Shown here in pieces: positions 8,190 through 17,123 of a DNA stretch of 64,000 nucleotides. The DNA comes from Mesorhizobium loti (GTDB taxonomy: Bacteria > Pseudomonadota > Alphaproteobacteria > Rhizobiales > Rhizobiaceae), in contig NZ_PJRO01000006.1 in NCBI RefSeq assembly GCF_002858745.1, forward strand, positions 310,001-374,000, in the 5' to 3' direction. Within the stretch, counting starts at the first letter, position 1. Each line of letters starts with the position of its first letter. Under the pieces are notes generated by a model that saw only the letters and a program-made list of their open reading frames with translations, did no database searches and was not told where the DNA came from. Position numbers and translations under genes: made by a program.

Positions 8190-9557
8190 TTAGCGGAACC
8201 CTGGCGCTGCGCGTTGTGTCAACTGTCCTGCCAGTTTGGCTGTCTGATTGCGGATGTCGGGCACGGCGTCGATTTCGAAGAATGTTCCGCGTGTGAGTGG
8301 GCCGACGGCAAACAGGCGGTCGGACGCTGTGCCGTTTTTGTCGATGACAGCGCAATCCAGGGTCACATCAAGACCAAGCCGCAGCGGATCAGGCCGCGCA
8401 AGGCCCCGATCGGTCAGGGACCTGATCACCGCAACCGAGCCGGTGGAAACGTCCTTGACGATGCCGGTACAGTCATAGACACGGGCGACCCGCAAGGTCT
8501 CGGCGTCTCGCGAACGGCGAGGCAGGAGTTGCACCAGCCTGTCGCCGTTGTCGGAGGCCGTGCCGAGCACGCGCGCGGCAAGCAGCTTCAGTCGCCCGGA
8601 ACGCACAGCCTGGTTCACACGGACATGGATCTGCGGCGGCATGCGGTGGCGATGGATATCCCACCATGCCTTGGTGTGTTCCAGGAACCGCCGCTTGGCT
8701 GTGGCCGGCCAGTTTTGCCAGATGCGCTGGTTGAAGGGTCTTAGTCCGTCAACGACATCGCGCCAGTTGCCGCCGGCCTTTTCCGTCTCGCGCACCAGTC
8801 TGTGGAACCAATCGACGAAGTAGGACAGTTCGGTGCCGAGCGGAATATCGGCGCTGTCCAACTTGATCGGATTGCCTTTCTGGTGCGGCCAAGGCAGCAG
8901 TCCGCGTCGCGACACGGCGATGATTTCGCCCTGGTGTCTTCGGTGTTCGAGTGTCAACCAGGCATCGACCATGCTGAGGCCCGTGCCAAGGATGAGCACT
9001 GGCGCGTCGGGGGGCAACGGTGTGTCGTCACCTGAACCCATGCGAACAGCGAAATTCTGACCGGGTGCAGGTTCCTGATCGTGACCCGTGGCCAGAACGG
9101 TTATATGGCCGACAAGGCTGGTGCCGTCGGCCAGCCGCGCTTCTACCCCAGCCGGTGTGGTGGTTACGCTGAGACACTCCTGCTGCACCAGTCGCAGCCG
9201 TCCTGTCGTACGCTCGCGCTCGACGATGTTCTCCAGCAGGTTCTGCAGATAGCGCCCATAGGTGCTGCGCGGCGTATAAACAGGGCCGGCATCGGCGGGC
9301 ACGAACTGCTTCTCCTGAAGCCAACGCCAGTAGTGCTGGGGATCGTCCGGAAAAGCGCTCATATTGGTGGCGGCGACATTCAGCAGATGGTCGGGCAAGG
9401 GGGCTGAATAGGCCATGCCCTTGCCGAAGCTGTCGCGACGTTCGACCAGAGTAACGTGCAGACCCGGATCGTCCGAGCGTAGCAGATGCGCAGTCAGCAT
9501 GACACCACTGGCACCGCCGCCAATGATGATGACGGAATTGCGCGAACGCTCGATCAT
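8190..9557 (-). CDS. FAD/NAD(P)-binding protein (NAD_binding_9 type)
   Basis: A 455-aa flavoprotein. The N-terminal Rossmann fingerprint VIIIGGGASGVMLTAHLL and the segment GKGMAYSAPLPDHLLNV are typical of the NAD_binding_9 group of FAD/NAD(P) proteins. A second nucleotide motif is LILGTGLSMVDAWLTL near residue 180. The reaction is unknown; relatives are broadly similar to N-monooxygenases and thioredoxin-reductase-like proteins. It converges on the LLM gene across a terminator. Confidence 0.75.
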   Translation of the reverse strand: MIERSRNSVIIIGGGASGVMLTAHLLRSDDPGLHVTLVERRDSFGKGMAYSAPLPDHLLNVAATNMSAFPDDPQHYWRWLQEKQFVPADAGPVYTPRSTYGRYLQNLLENIVERERTTGRLRLVQQECLSVTTTPAGVEARLADGTSLVGHITVLATGHDQEPAPGQNFAVRMGSGDDTPLPPDAPVLILGTGLSMVDAWLTLEHRRHQGEIIAVSRRGLLPWPHQKGNPIKLDSADIPLGTELSYFVDWFHRLVRETEKAGGNWRDVVDGLRPFNQRIWQNWPATAKRRFLEHTKAWWDIHRHRMPPQIHVRVNQAVRSGRLKLLAARVLGTASDNGDRLVQLLPRRSRDAETLRVARVYDCTGIVKDVSTGSVAVIRSLTDRGLARPDPLRLGLDVTLDCAVIDKNGTASDRLFAVGPLTRGTFFEIDAVPDIRNQTAKLAGQLTQRAAPGFR

Positions 9558-9889
9558 CGTCGCTCCTCCCTTAAGTCCATAAGGATAGTAAACTTAAGGA
9601 CGATTGCGCGAAACGAAATCCTGAAATTCGAACAAAGAGTGACAAGCTAATTCGGTCCACCTGATGCTAAATGGAACAGCTTTGCTCGGCAGGGCTCGAA
9701 AAGCGTACAAGGGTTCGAGCCCTGGATTGGCTCATCATGAGGCTGGGCCTACCTCTGGCAACGCATGCCACTCCTGCTTCGCATAGAGGGGGTTTGCTGT
9801 CCCGGCAGGTAGCCTCGATCTGGTTTGTGAGGACACAAGCTTGATAGAGGCCGGGGCGCAAGCCGGTCTGCTGCGCCCCAGGGTCAAAA
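9558..9889. other. 332-bp gap without a gene; one 10-bp inverted repeat
   Basis: No credible ORF is seen here. A stem with arms CAGGGCTCGA (9690-9699) and TCGAGCCCTG (9715-9724) and a 15-base loop is present without a following T-run. The right arm resembles a tRNA T-arm by chance, but no cloverleaf can be built around it. Confidence 0.5.
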
Positions 9890-11254
9890 TCATGCTCTTT
9901 TCGGTCGGCGCATCCTGGAATAGCTAAAGTCCAGAACCAACATGGCTGCCAGTGAAATTCCGACCAGAGGGAAAAGAAGGCCACCAGCGATAAGTATCAC
10001 CAACAAGCCGCGGAATACACGCGTGTCCTCGGGCAGCGGAGGAACACCGAGCGAGCCCGCAGGTCGGCGTTTCCACCACATGACGCCGGCCGATACGGCC
10101 AGCATGACGATGGCGATGCAGGCCGCAAGCAGTACCAGCTGGTTCGCGAGGCCGAACTGCTGGCCCATATGGACGCTGATGCCCCATTCTATCCCCTTGG
10201 CGAACGGACCGTAGTCGGCAAAGCTCACATCGATCAGCGGCTTGCCGGAGTATTGGTCGAGATGGATGACCCGCTGGCTTGCAAGATCGTCAGGAAAGAC
10301 GGAACCGGTGTAGACGCCGAATGGGTCGGTCGGAAGGTTGACTGCATAGCCCTTGTGAAGTCCGAGCTTCTCAAAAGTGGCTACGGCTTCATCAAGCCCG
10401 ACCGGTTGGCTATCCTGCCCGGATGATTGCGGCACCTTGGCTTGCTCCAGGGACCAGGACATCTGGGCGATGTGATTGGCATGTTCGTCGGACATCGGAA
10501 CCCCTGTCCAGACGCCGCTGGGATAACCGTAATTGTTGCCGTTCACCCAATCGTTGATCTTGGCGCCCCATACGCCGGACCACGGCATGCCCGTGATCGC
10601 CAGGAACACGATGACGAAGCCAACGAAGATGCCGGTCACGGCATGCGTGTCCCGCCAAAAGATGCGCCGGCGCGGCGTTCCTCTGACACTCACCACGCCG
10701 CCTGTCTGGCGGCGTGGCCACCAGAGATAGATACCGGTACCGACCAGCAAGATCGACCAGCCGCCGGCGATCTCGATGAGAGCTCGTGTGAACGAGCCGA
10801 AATATTTGAGGCTGTGCAGGTAGCGTATTGTCCACATCACCGTTCCGCGGTCGGGCAGGGCGCCAAGCACCTTGCCGGTATAGGGATCGACATAAACCGC
10901 GAGCTTGCCCTGATCAGCCGTCTCGATGGTTATCTCGGCGGAGCTGTCGGGCGAGACGGGATCGGTGAATTTGACGGCTGTTCCGGGATGAGTGGCCACG
11001 GCCGCGGTGACCATCAGTGACGGCAGCGCCCTGGTCGCGCTTTCCTGGACCTCGACGCGTTTGAGGTCGGAATGCACGATGCCGTCTATTTCATCCTTGA
11101 AAAGATAGAGCGCTCCCGTCATCGCGAGCGTGATCATGAAAGGCAGGACAAGCAGGCCTGCGTAAAAATGCCAGCGCCAGACGGCGCGATAAAGGTCGGA
11201 CGCGGAGCGCGCAACGAAGCCTGCGGGCTCCCGCCCGATGGTGAGTTCGGACAT
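9890..11254 (-). CDS. PepSY-associated membrane protein
   Basis: A 454-aa inner-membrane protein of the PepSY_TM family. Membrane helices are visible at about residues 25-50 (HFYAGLLVLPFMITLAMTGA), 190-215, 235-260, 365-390 and near the C-terminus. PepSY-like periplasmic regions lie between them (AVYVDPYTGKVLGALPDRG). Such proteins often accompany siderophore or copper uptake and are proposed to act in reduction or assembly at the membrane. The start at 11254 (MSELTIGREP) has AGGAGA upstream; the 45 extra in-frame residues upstream are not protein-like. The small gene at 11316 lies just upstream on the same strand. Confidence 0.82.
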   Translation of the reverse strand: MSELTIGREPAGFVARSASDLYRAVWRWHFYAGLLVLPFMITLAMTGALYLFKDEIDGIVHSDLKRVEVQESATRALPSLMVTAAVATHPGTAVKFTDPVSPDSSAEITIETADQGKLAVYVDPYTGKVLGALPDRGTVMWTIRYLHSLKYFGSFTRALIEIAGGWSILLVGTGIYLWWPRRQTGGVVSVRGTPRRRIFWRDTHAVTGIFVGFVIVFLAITGMPWSGVWGAKINDWVNGNNYGYPSGVWTGVPMSDEHANHIAQMSWSLEQAKVPQSSGQDSQPVGLDEAVATFEKLGLHKGYAVNLPTDPFGVYTGSVFPDDLASQRVIHLDQYSGKPLIDVSFADYGPFAKGIEWGISVHMGQQFGLANQLVLLAACIAIVMLAVSAGVMWWKRRPAGSLGVPPLPEDTRVFRGLLVILIAGGLLFPLVGISLAAMLVLDFSYSRMRRPKRA

Positions 11255-11315
11255 GGGTTTTCTCCTGACATGATGAAGGACACGGCGCGCGAAGTGCCGT
11301 GTTCGAACGGTGCGG

Positions 11316-11714
11316 TCAGGAAAGGAGTGGGGGTGCCCTGGGGCCGGGAACGAAGCCGCGCAGCGATGGCGTGAACGGGTCCGACGCAAGTCGCGGGTGG
11401 AAGGGCTCAGGCTGGCCAGCAGTCAGATAGACATGGTCCTGTCCGCCCACAACAGCCGGGGCCGCCAGCCCGGCGATGCTGCACAGTGCAGCACAAGGGC
11501 AGGTGCTACCCTTTCCGGCTGGCCCGGTCGGGTCCGATGGAGACTCCGCGCCACCGGTGGTGCAGATGACATGCAACGGATCAGCGGCTGAAGCAGCCAT
11601 TGCACCCTGCGTCATGCCGGAGATGAAAGCCTGCAGCAGGAACAGATAGACAAGGATGATTGCAACGGCGGTGGCCGTCAGCCTGTCCCTGAAAATATCC
11701 CGCATGGCTCCCAT
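11316..11714 (-). CDS. DUF2946-like small membrane/exported protein
   Basis: A 132-aa protein with one hydrophobic N-terminal segment (TAVAIILVYLFLLQAF), then CxxC-like cysteines (STCPCAALCS) and a proline-rich tail. This layout resembles DUF2946 proteins, which are found beside PepSY proteins and metal-uptake genes. The stop lies 61 bases before the PepSY start, so the two probably form an operon. The start is uncertain between 11714 and 11705, both near GGAG-type sites. The longer frame reaching 11975 runs through the upstream regulatory region and is unlikely. Confidence 0.55.
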   Translation of the reverse strand: MGAMRDIFRDRLTATAVAIILVYLFLLQAFISGMTQGAMAASAADPLHVICTTGGAESPSDPTGPAGKGSTCPCAALCSIAGLAAPAVVGGQDHVYLTAGQPEPFHPRLASDPFTPSLRGFVPGPRAPPLLS

Positions 11715-11894
11715 CGACTCCAGATGCCAGACTCTCAGGCCGAAGTCACTGCGGCAGATGGAGCTGCGATCATCCGCGAACGTAAAATTCGCGCCTTGGA
11801 TGAGGCATTGGCACCAGTCGGGCTGATGCCCTTCCTGATTTCGCAAAAGAGCATCGAAATCGCTGGTCAACGACATAACGATCTTGACATTATT

Positions 11895-11911
11895 TGCGAT
11901 CTGCGATCGCA
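11895..11911. promoter_or_regulatory. Operator-like palindrome, copy 1 (TGCGATCTGCGATCGCA)
   Basis: This 17-mer is the exact reverse complement of the copy at 18373-18389 and is similar to the copy at 22688-22704. It lies between a TTGACA hexamer (11884-11889) and a CATAAT hexamer (11910-11915), about 85 bases before the binding-protein gene. That fits a repressor site overlapping the promoter. The GntR protein at 28086 is the probable binder (inference). Confidence 0.6.
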
Positions 11912-11996
11912 TAATGGAGTTGTTTCGGATGCTGTCTGTGACGGCTGATGGACGGCGAAAACAAGAAGGCGCCAAGCGCCCCAGAGGGAGTTTCAG

Positions 11997-13520
11997 ATGA
12001 AAACGATGATGAGAGCGTTGCTGACGGCTGCGCTGGGTTTGGCGGTGCTGGCGCCGAGCGGTGCCGCGCAGGCTGAGTCCGTTATCCGCATGGCATCGCC
12101 TTATCCGGCGACCACGCTTGATCCATCCCGCTCCGGCGCCGCCGGTAATATCGAAGTTTTCGGGCAGCTCTATTCACGCCTTCTGCACCGCAATTTCGAA
12201 ACCGGCGAACTGGAGCCGGGGCTGGCGGAAAAGTGGGACATCTCCGCAGACGGTTTGACCTATACCCTGCATCTGCGCGACGCCAAATTCTCGGACGGTT
12301 CGCCGGTGACCGGCAACGATGTCGCATTCAGTCTGGAGCGTGTCCGTTCGGACAAGGAGTCCGCCCTGCCATCACCTCTGGCTGCGGTGGAGTCGATCTC
12401 GGCCCAGGATGCCAAGACGGTCGTCATCAAGATGAAGCATGCGCTGGCACCGATGCTGGCCAATCTCGAACTGTGGAATGTCGGCATCGTTTCCAAGGCC
12501 GACGTCGACAAGCGCGGTGTCGATGGTGCTTTTGCCTCGATGCCGCTGTCGTCAGGCCCCTACATGGTCAAGGAATGGAAGCCGGGCGAAAAGCTCGTTC
12601 TCGCCCCCAACCCGCATTACTGGCGCCAGGGTTACCCGAAGTCGGATGCGACCGTGGAATTGCTCGAAATCGCCGAGCCGGAGACAGCGGCGGCCATGCT
12701 GAAGACCGGCGAAGTCGACGTCATGCGTGGTGTCAACTGGTCGCAGGTCGACGATCTCAAGGCGAGCGATGGCATAGACATGCGCATGGAGCCGTCGAAT
12801 GTTATCTTTGTCTCGCTTCTCAACCACGGCCGCGAGCCGTTCTCCAATCTCAAGGCAAGGCAGGCAGCCGCCTATGCGCTCGACAATAAGGCGCTGACCC
12901 AGGCGGTCACCGGTGGTTATGCAAAGCCGGCGAACACGCCGCTGCCCGGGTCACTGCAGTTTCACGACGACAATTATCCGGGCATCGTCGCCGACATGGA
13001 GAAAGCCAAGCAGTTGCTGGCGGAATCCGGCATGGCCGGGAAGGAAGTCAAGATCATCCTGGGCGGCGGCTCGACCAACCAGCAGATCGGGCTTTTGATG
13101 CAGGCGCAGTGGGAAGCGATCGGGTTGAAGCCGGTGCTCGTCAATGTCGACACACCTGGCTGGTGGGATGCCACTGGCAAGGGCGAGTATGACGCCACGC
13201 CGACCTGGTGGATGAATGAAGTGACCGATCCCGACCTTGCCGTGCGCTGGGCGCTGTGCGGCGAATGCGACTCGCACGCCTTCAACACCTTCTACAACAA
13301 CAAGCGGCTCAACGAACTGACCGAGCAGGGATCACGCGAGCAGGATTCGGCCAAGCGGGCCGCCATTTATCAGGAGATTTCAAAGATCGCCACGGAAGAA
13401 GTCTCGCAGATTCCGCTTTATTATTCCCCTTACGCGATCGCCTATTCGAAGCGTCTGAAGAACCTGAAGATGACGCCGGCGATGCAGTGGACGCTCGAAG
13501 AGACAACGATCGAGCAATAG
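11997..13520 (+). CDS. ABC transporter substrate-binding protein, peptide/opine family (SBP_bac_5)
   Basis: Periplasmic binding protein of 507 aa for a Dpp/Opp-like importer. A signal peptide is clear (about 27 residues, ending GAAQA before ESVIRMASPY). Family marks include LEPGLAEKWDISADGLTYTL and ARQAAAYALD. AGAGGGAG precedes the ATG. It is the first gene of a five-gene unit with permeases, a fused ATPase and a serine hydrolase. The ligand is unknown; this family takes peptides, opines, nickel chelates and other oligomers. A stem-loop follows the gene. Confidence 0.88.
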   Translation: MKTMMRALLTAALGLAVLAPSGAAQAESVIRMASPYPATTLDPSRSGAAGNIEVFGQLYSRLLHRNFETGELEPGLAEKWDISADGLTYTLHLRDAKFSDGSPVTGNDVAFSLERVRSDKESALPSPLAAVESISAQDAKTVVIKMKHALAPMLANLELWNVGIVSKADVDKRGVDGAFASMPLSSGPYMVKEWKPGEKLVLAPNPHYWRQGYPKSDATVELLEIAEPETAAAMLKTGEVDVMRGVNWSQVDDLKASDGIDMRMEPSNVIFVSLLNHGREPFSNLKARQAAAYALDNKALTQAVTGGYAKPANTPLPGSLQFHDDNYPGIVADMEKAKQLLAESGMAGKEVKIILGGGSTNQQIGLLMQAQWEAIGLKPVLVNVDTPGWWDATGKGEYDATPTWWMNEVTDPDLAVRWALCGECDSHAFNTFYNNKRLNELTEQGSREQDSAKRAAIYQEISKIATEEVSQIPLYYSPYAIAYSKRLKNLKMTPAMQWTLEETTIEQ

Positions 13521-13534
13521 ATCCTCCCAGAGGC

Positions 13535-13565
13535 GGCGCGGTGCTGAAAGGCACCGTGCCGTTTT
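13535..13565 (+). terminator. Stem-loop between binding-protein and permease genes
   Basis: A 10-bp stem (13535-13544 with 13551-13560, one G-U pair, 6-base loop) is followed by TTTT. In this position it probably trims expression so that the binding protein is made in excess of the membrane genes. Confidence 0.6.
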
Positions 13566-13616
13566 CTTTACGCCGGCCTTTGCCGGCTTGGTTCCAGCAA
13601 TGGAAACGGTGGCGAG

Positions 13617-14546
13617 TTGCAAATAGTTCTCAGACGCATCATCCAGCTGATCTTCGTGCTTGCCGGCATCTGCATCGTCACGTTCCTGCTCGTGCATATG
13701 GTGCCGGGTGATCCCGCCCGCGTCATTGCCGGGGACCGCGCCAGTCCGGAAACGATCGAAGCGATCAGGCAGCGTTTCGGACTGGACCGGCCGCTGTGGC
13801 AGCAATTCGTGACTTATGCCGGCAACCTGTTCGCCGGCGATATCGGCCAGTCGATGCGCTACAAGCGTCCGGTCGTCGCCTTGATCGGGCAGTACATCTG
13901 GCCAACACTTTTTCTCACCGGCTACGTCATCTGTCTTGCGGTGCCGCCATCGGTTGCGTTGGCGATTGCCAGCGCGCGCAGGCCGGGCAGCCTGGCCGAC
14001 CAGCTCATCCGTTGCATCGGCATTGCGGGCATGGCGATCCCGGTGTTCTGGCTGGGCATCATGATGTCGCGCTTCTTTGGCGTTGGGCTCGGCTGGTTTC
14101 CCGTCTCGGGCTACGGCAAGACCTTTGCTGATCACTTGCATCACCTGTTCCTGCCGGCGCTGTCGACGGCAATCTGGATGGTGCCGGTTCTGGTCCAGAG
14201 CTTGCGAGCCGCCCTGATCGAAAAGGCCGCAGCCGATTTTGTCGTCGCGGCGCGCGCGCAAGGGGCCGGGGAACGGGAGATATTCTGGCGCACCGTGCTG
14301 CCCAACGCGATGCTGCCAACGCTGAACCTGTTCGGCGTCCTCGTCGCCTTCCTGATTGGCGGCACGATCATTGTCGAAACGGTTTATGCGGTTCCGGGTC
14401 TCGGCACGTTGATGGTCAATTCGCTTCTGGCGCGTGACTACCAGGTCGTACAGGGCCTCACCTTGATGTTTGCGGTAACGACGGTGGCGGTGACTTTCGT
14501 GGTCGATCTCGTGTCCGCCGCCATCGACCCCCGCGCACGGTTGTAG
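13617..14546 (+). CDS. ABC transporter permease, DppB type
   Basis: Inner-membrane permease of 309 aa with six predicted helices. It begins with the hallmark helix VLRRIIQLIFVLAGICIVTF followed by HMVPGDPARV. The EAA-like cytoplasmic loop is ARAQGAGEREIFWRTVLPNA. The start codon appears to be TTG, preceded by GGTGG; no better ATG is available without losing the first helix. It pairs with the DppC-type gene ten bases downstream. Confidence 0.88.
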   Translation: MQIVLRRIIQLIFVLAGICIVTFLLVHMVPGDPARVIAGDRASPETIEAIRQRFGLDRPLWQQFVTYAGNLFAGDIGQSMRYKRPVVALIGQYIWPTLFLTGYVICLAVPPSVALAIASARRPGSLADQLIRCIGIAGMAIPVFWLGIMMSRFFGVGLGWFPVSGYGKTFADHLHHLFLPALSTAIWMVPVLVQSLRAALIEKAAADFVVAARAQGAGEREIFWRTVLPNAMLPTLNLFGVLVAFLIGGTIIVETVYAVPGLGTLMVNSLLARDYQVVQGLTLMFAVTTVAVTFVVDLVSAAIDPRARL

Positions 14547-14555
14547 GAGATCGCC

Positions 14556-15413
14556 ATGTCGATTGAAGCCGTTCCCGCCTCGGACCCAATCAAACAAGCT
14601 GCTGTTGTTCTGCCCTGGAGCATCGTTGTTGCCGGGTCGATCGTCGGTCTCTGGATAATCCTCGCCTTGTTCGCGCCTGTGGTGGCGCCATATGACCCGA
14701 CCGCAGTCGATATCGCGAACGCCCTGAAGGCTCCCAGCGTGGCCCATTGGTTCGGAACGGATCAGGTCGGGCGCGACGTGCTCTCGCGTGTCATCCACGG
14801 CGCACGCATCGATCTTCTGATGTGCCTTGCCGGCGTACTGCCGCCGCTTCTCATCGGCACCACCGTCGGTCTGTTGAGTGGCTATTATGGCGGTACGGTC
14901 GATACGCTGCTGATGCGGCTCTATGACCTGACAGCTGCCTTTCCATTCTTCGTTCTGGTGCTGGCGATCGTCGGTGTGCTTGGGCCGGGCCTGCTTAATT
15001 TCTTTATTGCGTTGGCTGTGGTCGGCTGGGTCACCTATGCCAGGTTGGTGCGTGCCGAAGTCATGGCGATCCGCGACAGTGAATACGTGCAGGCCGCGCA
15101 ATGCCTGGGTTATTCCGACCGTGTTGTCCTCCTACGCCACGTGCTGCCCAACGCTTTCGGGCCGGTTGTCGCCTATGCGGTGAGCGACGCGGTGCTGGTC
15201 ATGCTTGCCGGCGCGAGCTTTGGCTTCCTTGGCATGGGGGCACAGCCACCACTGGCGGAATGGGGCGTGATGATCTCGGACGGGAGCCGCTACATCCGCC
15301 AGGCATGGTGGATCTGCACCTTCCCCGGCCTGGCGGCCATTTCGCTGGGGCTTGGCCTGGCTTTCCTTGGTGACGGCCTCGGTCAGTTGCGACGCGGGCA
15401 GGTGTCGGCATGA
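14556..15413 (+). CDS. ABC transporter permease, DppC type
   Basis: Second permease of 285 aa. Features are a first membrane helix near residue 30, the periplasmic signature HWFGTDQVGRDVLSRVIHGARI, and the EAA loop EYVQAAQCLGYSDRVVLLRHVLPN. It overlaps the ATPase gene by 4 bases (ATGA), which implies coupled translation. Confidence 0.9.
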   Translation: MSIEAVPASDPIKQAAVVLPWSIVVAGSIVGLWIILALFAPVVAPYDPTAVDIANALKAPSVAHWFGTDQVGRDVLSRVIHGARIDLLMCLAGVLPPLLIGTTVGLLSGYYGGTVDTLLMRLYDLTAAFPFFVLVLAIVGVLGPGLLNFFIALAVVGWVTYARLVRAEVMAIRDSEYVQAAQCLGYSDRVVLLRHVLPNAFGPVVAYAVSDAVLVMLAGASFGFLGMGAQPPLAEWGVMISDGSRYIRQAWWICTFPGLAAISLGLGLAFLGDGLGQLRRGQVSA

Positions 15414-17077
15414 ACGGGCCTCTAGCTCCATCTGTGATGGCAGGCCGTCCACTGCTCGATATCGCCGATGTCTCGGTGACCTTTGGCAATACCCGGGTTC
15501 TGAAAAATGTGTCGTTTCAGATCATGCCGGGCGAGATCGTCGGAATTGCCGGTGAAAGCGGTTCCGGCAAGTCGACCATCTGCCGCGCCGCAATGGGACT
15601 GCTGCCATCGACAGCCGAAGTGACCGGTGAGGTCTGCTTCGACGATCAGGCACTGCAGGGACTTGGGGAGGCCGAATGGATGAAGCTGCGCGGTCGCGAC
15701 ATGGCGATGATCTTCCAGAATCCGGCATCGCACCTGAACCCGCTGCAGAAGGTCGGCAAGCAGATCGCGCAGCCGATGATCCGGCATCTCGGTCTTTCCG
15801 GCAGCGAGGCACGGGAGAGGGCCGTCAAGCTCCTGGAAGATGTCGGCATCCGCGAACCCGCCATGCGGGCGAAATCATACCCACACGAATTGTCGGGTGG
15901 CATGAAGCAGCGCGTGATGATCGCAGCCGCGATCAGCTGCGCGCCGAGACTGCTGATTGCCGATGAACCGACCACCGCCCTTGACGTTACGGTCCAGGCG
16001 AAGATCCTCGAGCTGCTAAAGGACCTTAACCGGCAACGAGGCCTTGCGATCGCGCTGATTTCTCATGATCTGGGCGTTCTGGCCGATATCTGCTCGCGTA
16101 TCATCGTCATGCGCCATGGCCAGATCGTCGAGCAGGGAGAAGCCGGGCAGATCATCGATGCGCCGCAGCATCCCTACACAAGACTGCTGGTGGATTCGCA
16201 ACCGGGCAGAAAACAGTTCAAGGCGGGGTGGGCGCAAACCGAAGAGACGCCATTGCTGCAAGTCGAAGGCCTGCGGGTTCTCTTTCCGGCAAAGCGGGAT
16301 ATTGTTGATATTTTCCGTAACCGGAAAGCCATGCCGTTCGCGGCGCTGGATGGCGTGGACCTCGCCGTCTCTGCTGGCGAAACGGTTGGCATCGTTGGCG
16401 AAAGTGGGTCCGGCAAAAGCACGCTGGCGCGCACCATCATCAGGCAGAACCGAGCGGCATCCGGCACGGTCAAACTGGGTGGCCGCCCCATCGAGCGGCT
16501 TGCCGGGCGCGAGCTCCTGGAATTGCGGCGTCGTGTCCAGATGGTTTTCCAAAACCCGTATGATTCGCTCAATCCGCGCATGACCGCGCTGGAGACGATC
16601 GCCGAGCCAATCTGGCGCCACGGCATGGCCGATCGGCGGGAGGCGCTGAACCAGGCCTCGAAACTTCTCGATATGGTGGAGTTGCCGGCTGCGCTTGGCG
16701 AGCGCAAGCCACGGCAATTGTCGGGCGGTCAATGCCAGCGCGTGGGTATCGCGAGGGCGCTGGCATTGCAGCCGCAGGTGCTGATCGCCGATGAGATCAC
16801 TTCGGCGCTCGACGTGACCACGCAGGCGCAGATCCTGGAACTGCTCGCTCGCCTGCGCCGTGAGCGCGCGTTGACGCTGATCTATATTTCGCACGACCTG
16901 TCCGTCGTCAGTTCCTTCTGCCAACGCGTCTATGTGTTCCGCTCGGGCAGGATCGTGGAGCAGGGTGCCGCCGCCAAGGTGCTGACGAACCCGCAAGAGG
17001 CCTACACGCAGGAGCTTGTCGCCTCACTGCATCGGTTGCCCGGGCATGTCGTAGAGCGGGAAAACATCGAACGATGA
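15410..17077 (+). CDS. Fused two-domain ABC ATPase, DppD-DppF type
   Basis: Cytoplasmic ATPase of 555 aa carrying both nucleotide-binding domains in one chain. Domain 1 (about 15-270) has GESGSGKST and LSGGMKQRV. Domain 2 (about 285-545) has GESGSGKST and LSGGQCQRV. DEPTTALD and DEITSALD are the two Walker B/D-loop regions; the second has Ile in place of the usual Pro. It powers import with the two permeases upstream. Confidence 0.92.
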   Translation: MNGPLAPSVMAGRPLLDIADVSVTFGNTRVLKNVSFQIMPGEIVGIAGESGSGKSTICRAAMGLLPSTAEVTGEVCFDDQALQGLGEAEWMKLRGRDMAMIFQNPASHLNPLQKVGKQIAQPMIRHLGLSGSEARERAVKLLEDVGIREPAMRAKSYPHELSGGMKQRVMIAAAISCAPRLLIADEPTTALDVTVQAKILELLKDLNRQRGLAIALISHDLGVLADICSRIIVMRHGQIVEQGEAGQIIDAPQHPYTRLLVDSQPGRKQFKAGWAQTEETPLLQVEGLRVLFPAKRDIVDIFRNRKAMPFAALDGVDLAVSAGETVGIVGESGSGKSTLARTIIRQNRAASGTVKLGGRPIERLAGRELLELRRRVQMVFQNPYDSLNPRMTALETIAEPIWRHGMADRREALNQASKLLDMVELPAALGERKPRQLSGGQCQRVGIARALALQPQVLIADEITSALDVTTQAQILELLARLRRERALTLIYISHDLSVVSSFCQRVYVFRSGRIVEQGAAAKVLTNPQEAYTQELVASLHRLPGHVVERENIER

Positions 17078-17123
17078 CGGCGTTTTGAGCAGAACGCTGG
17101 CCGGCAATGGAGGTGAGTTTGAT

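Noticed and set aside
9705..9725. tRNA T-arm-like string GGGTTCGAGCCC
   Set aside because: No acceptor stem, D-arm or anticodon arm can be placed around it; the T-stem itself has mismatches. It is better explained as one arm of an inverted repeat.
13380..15101. 573-aa minus-strand frame opposite the permease genes
   Set aside because: It is a shadow of the permeases and has no protein family features.
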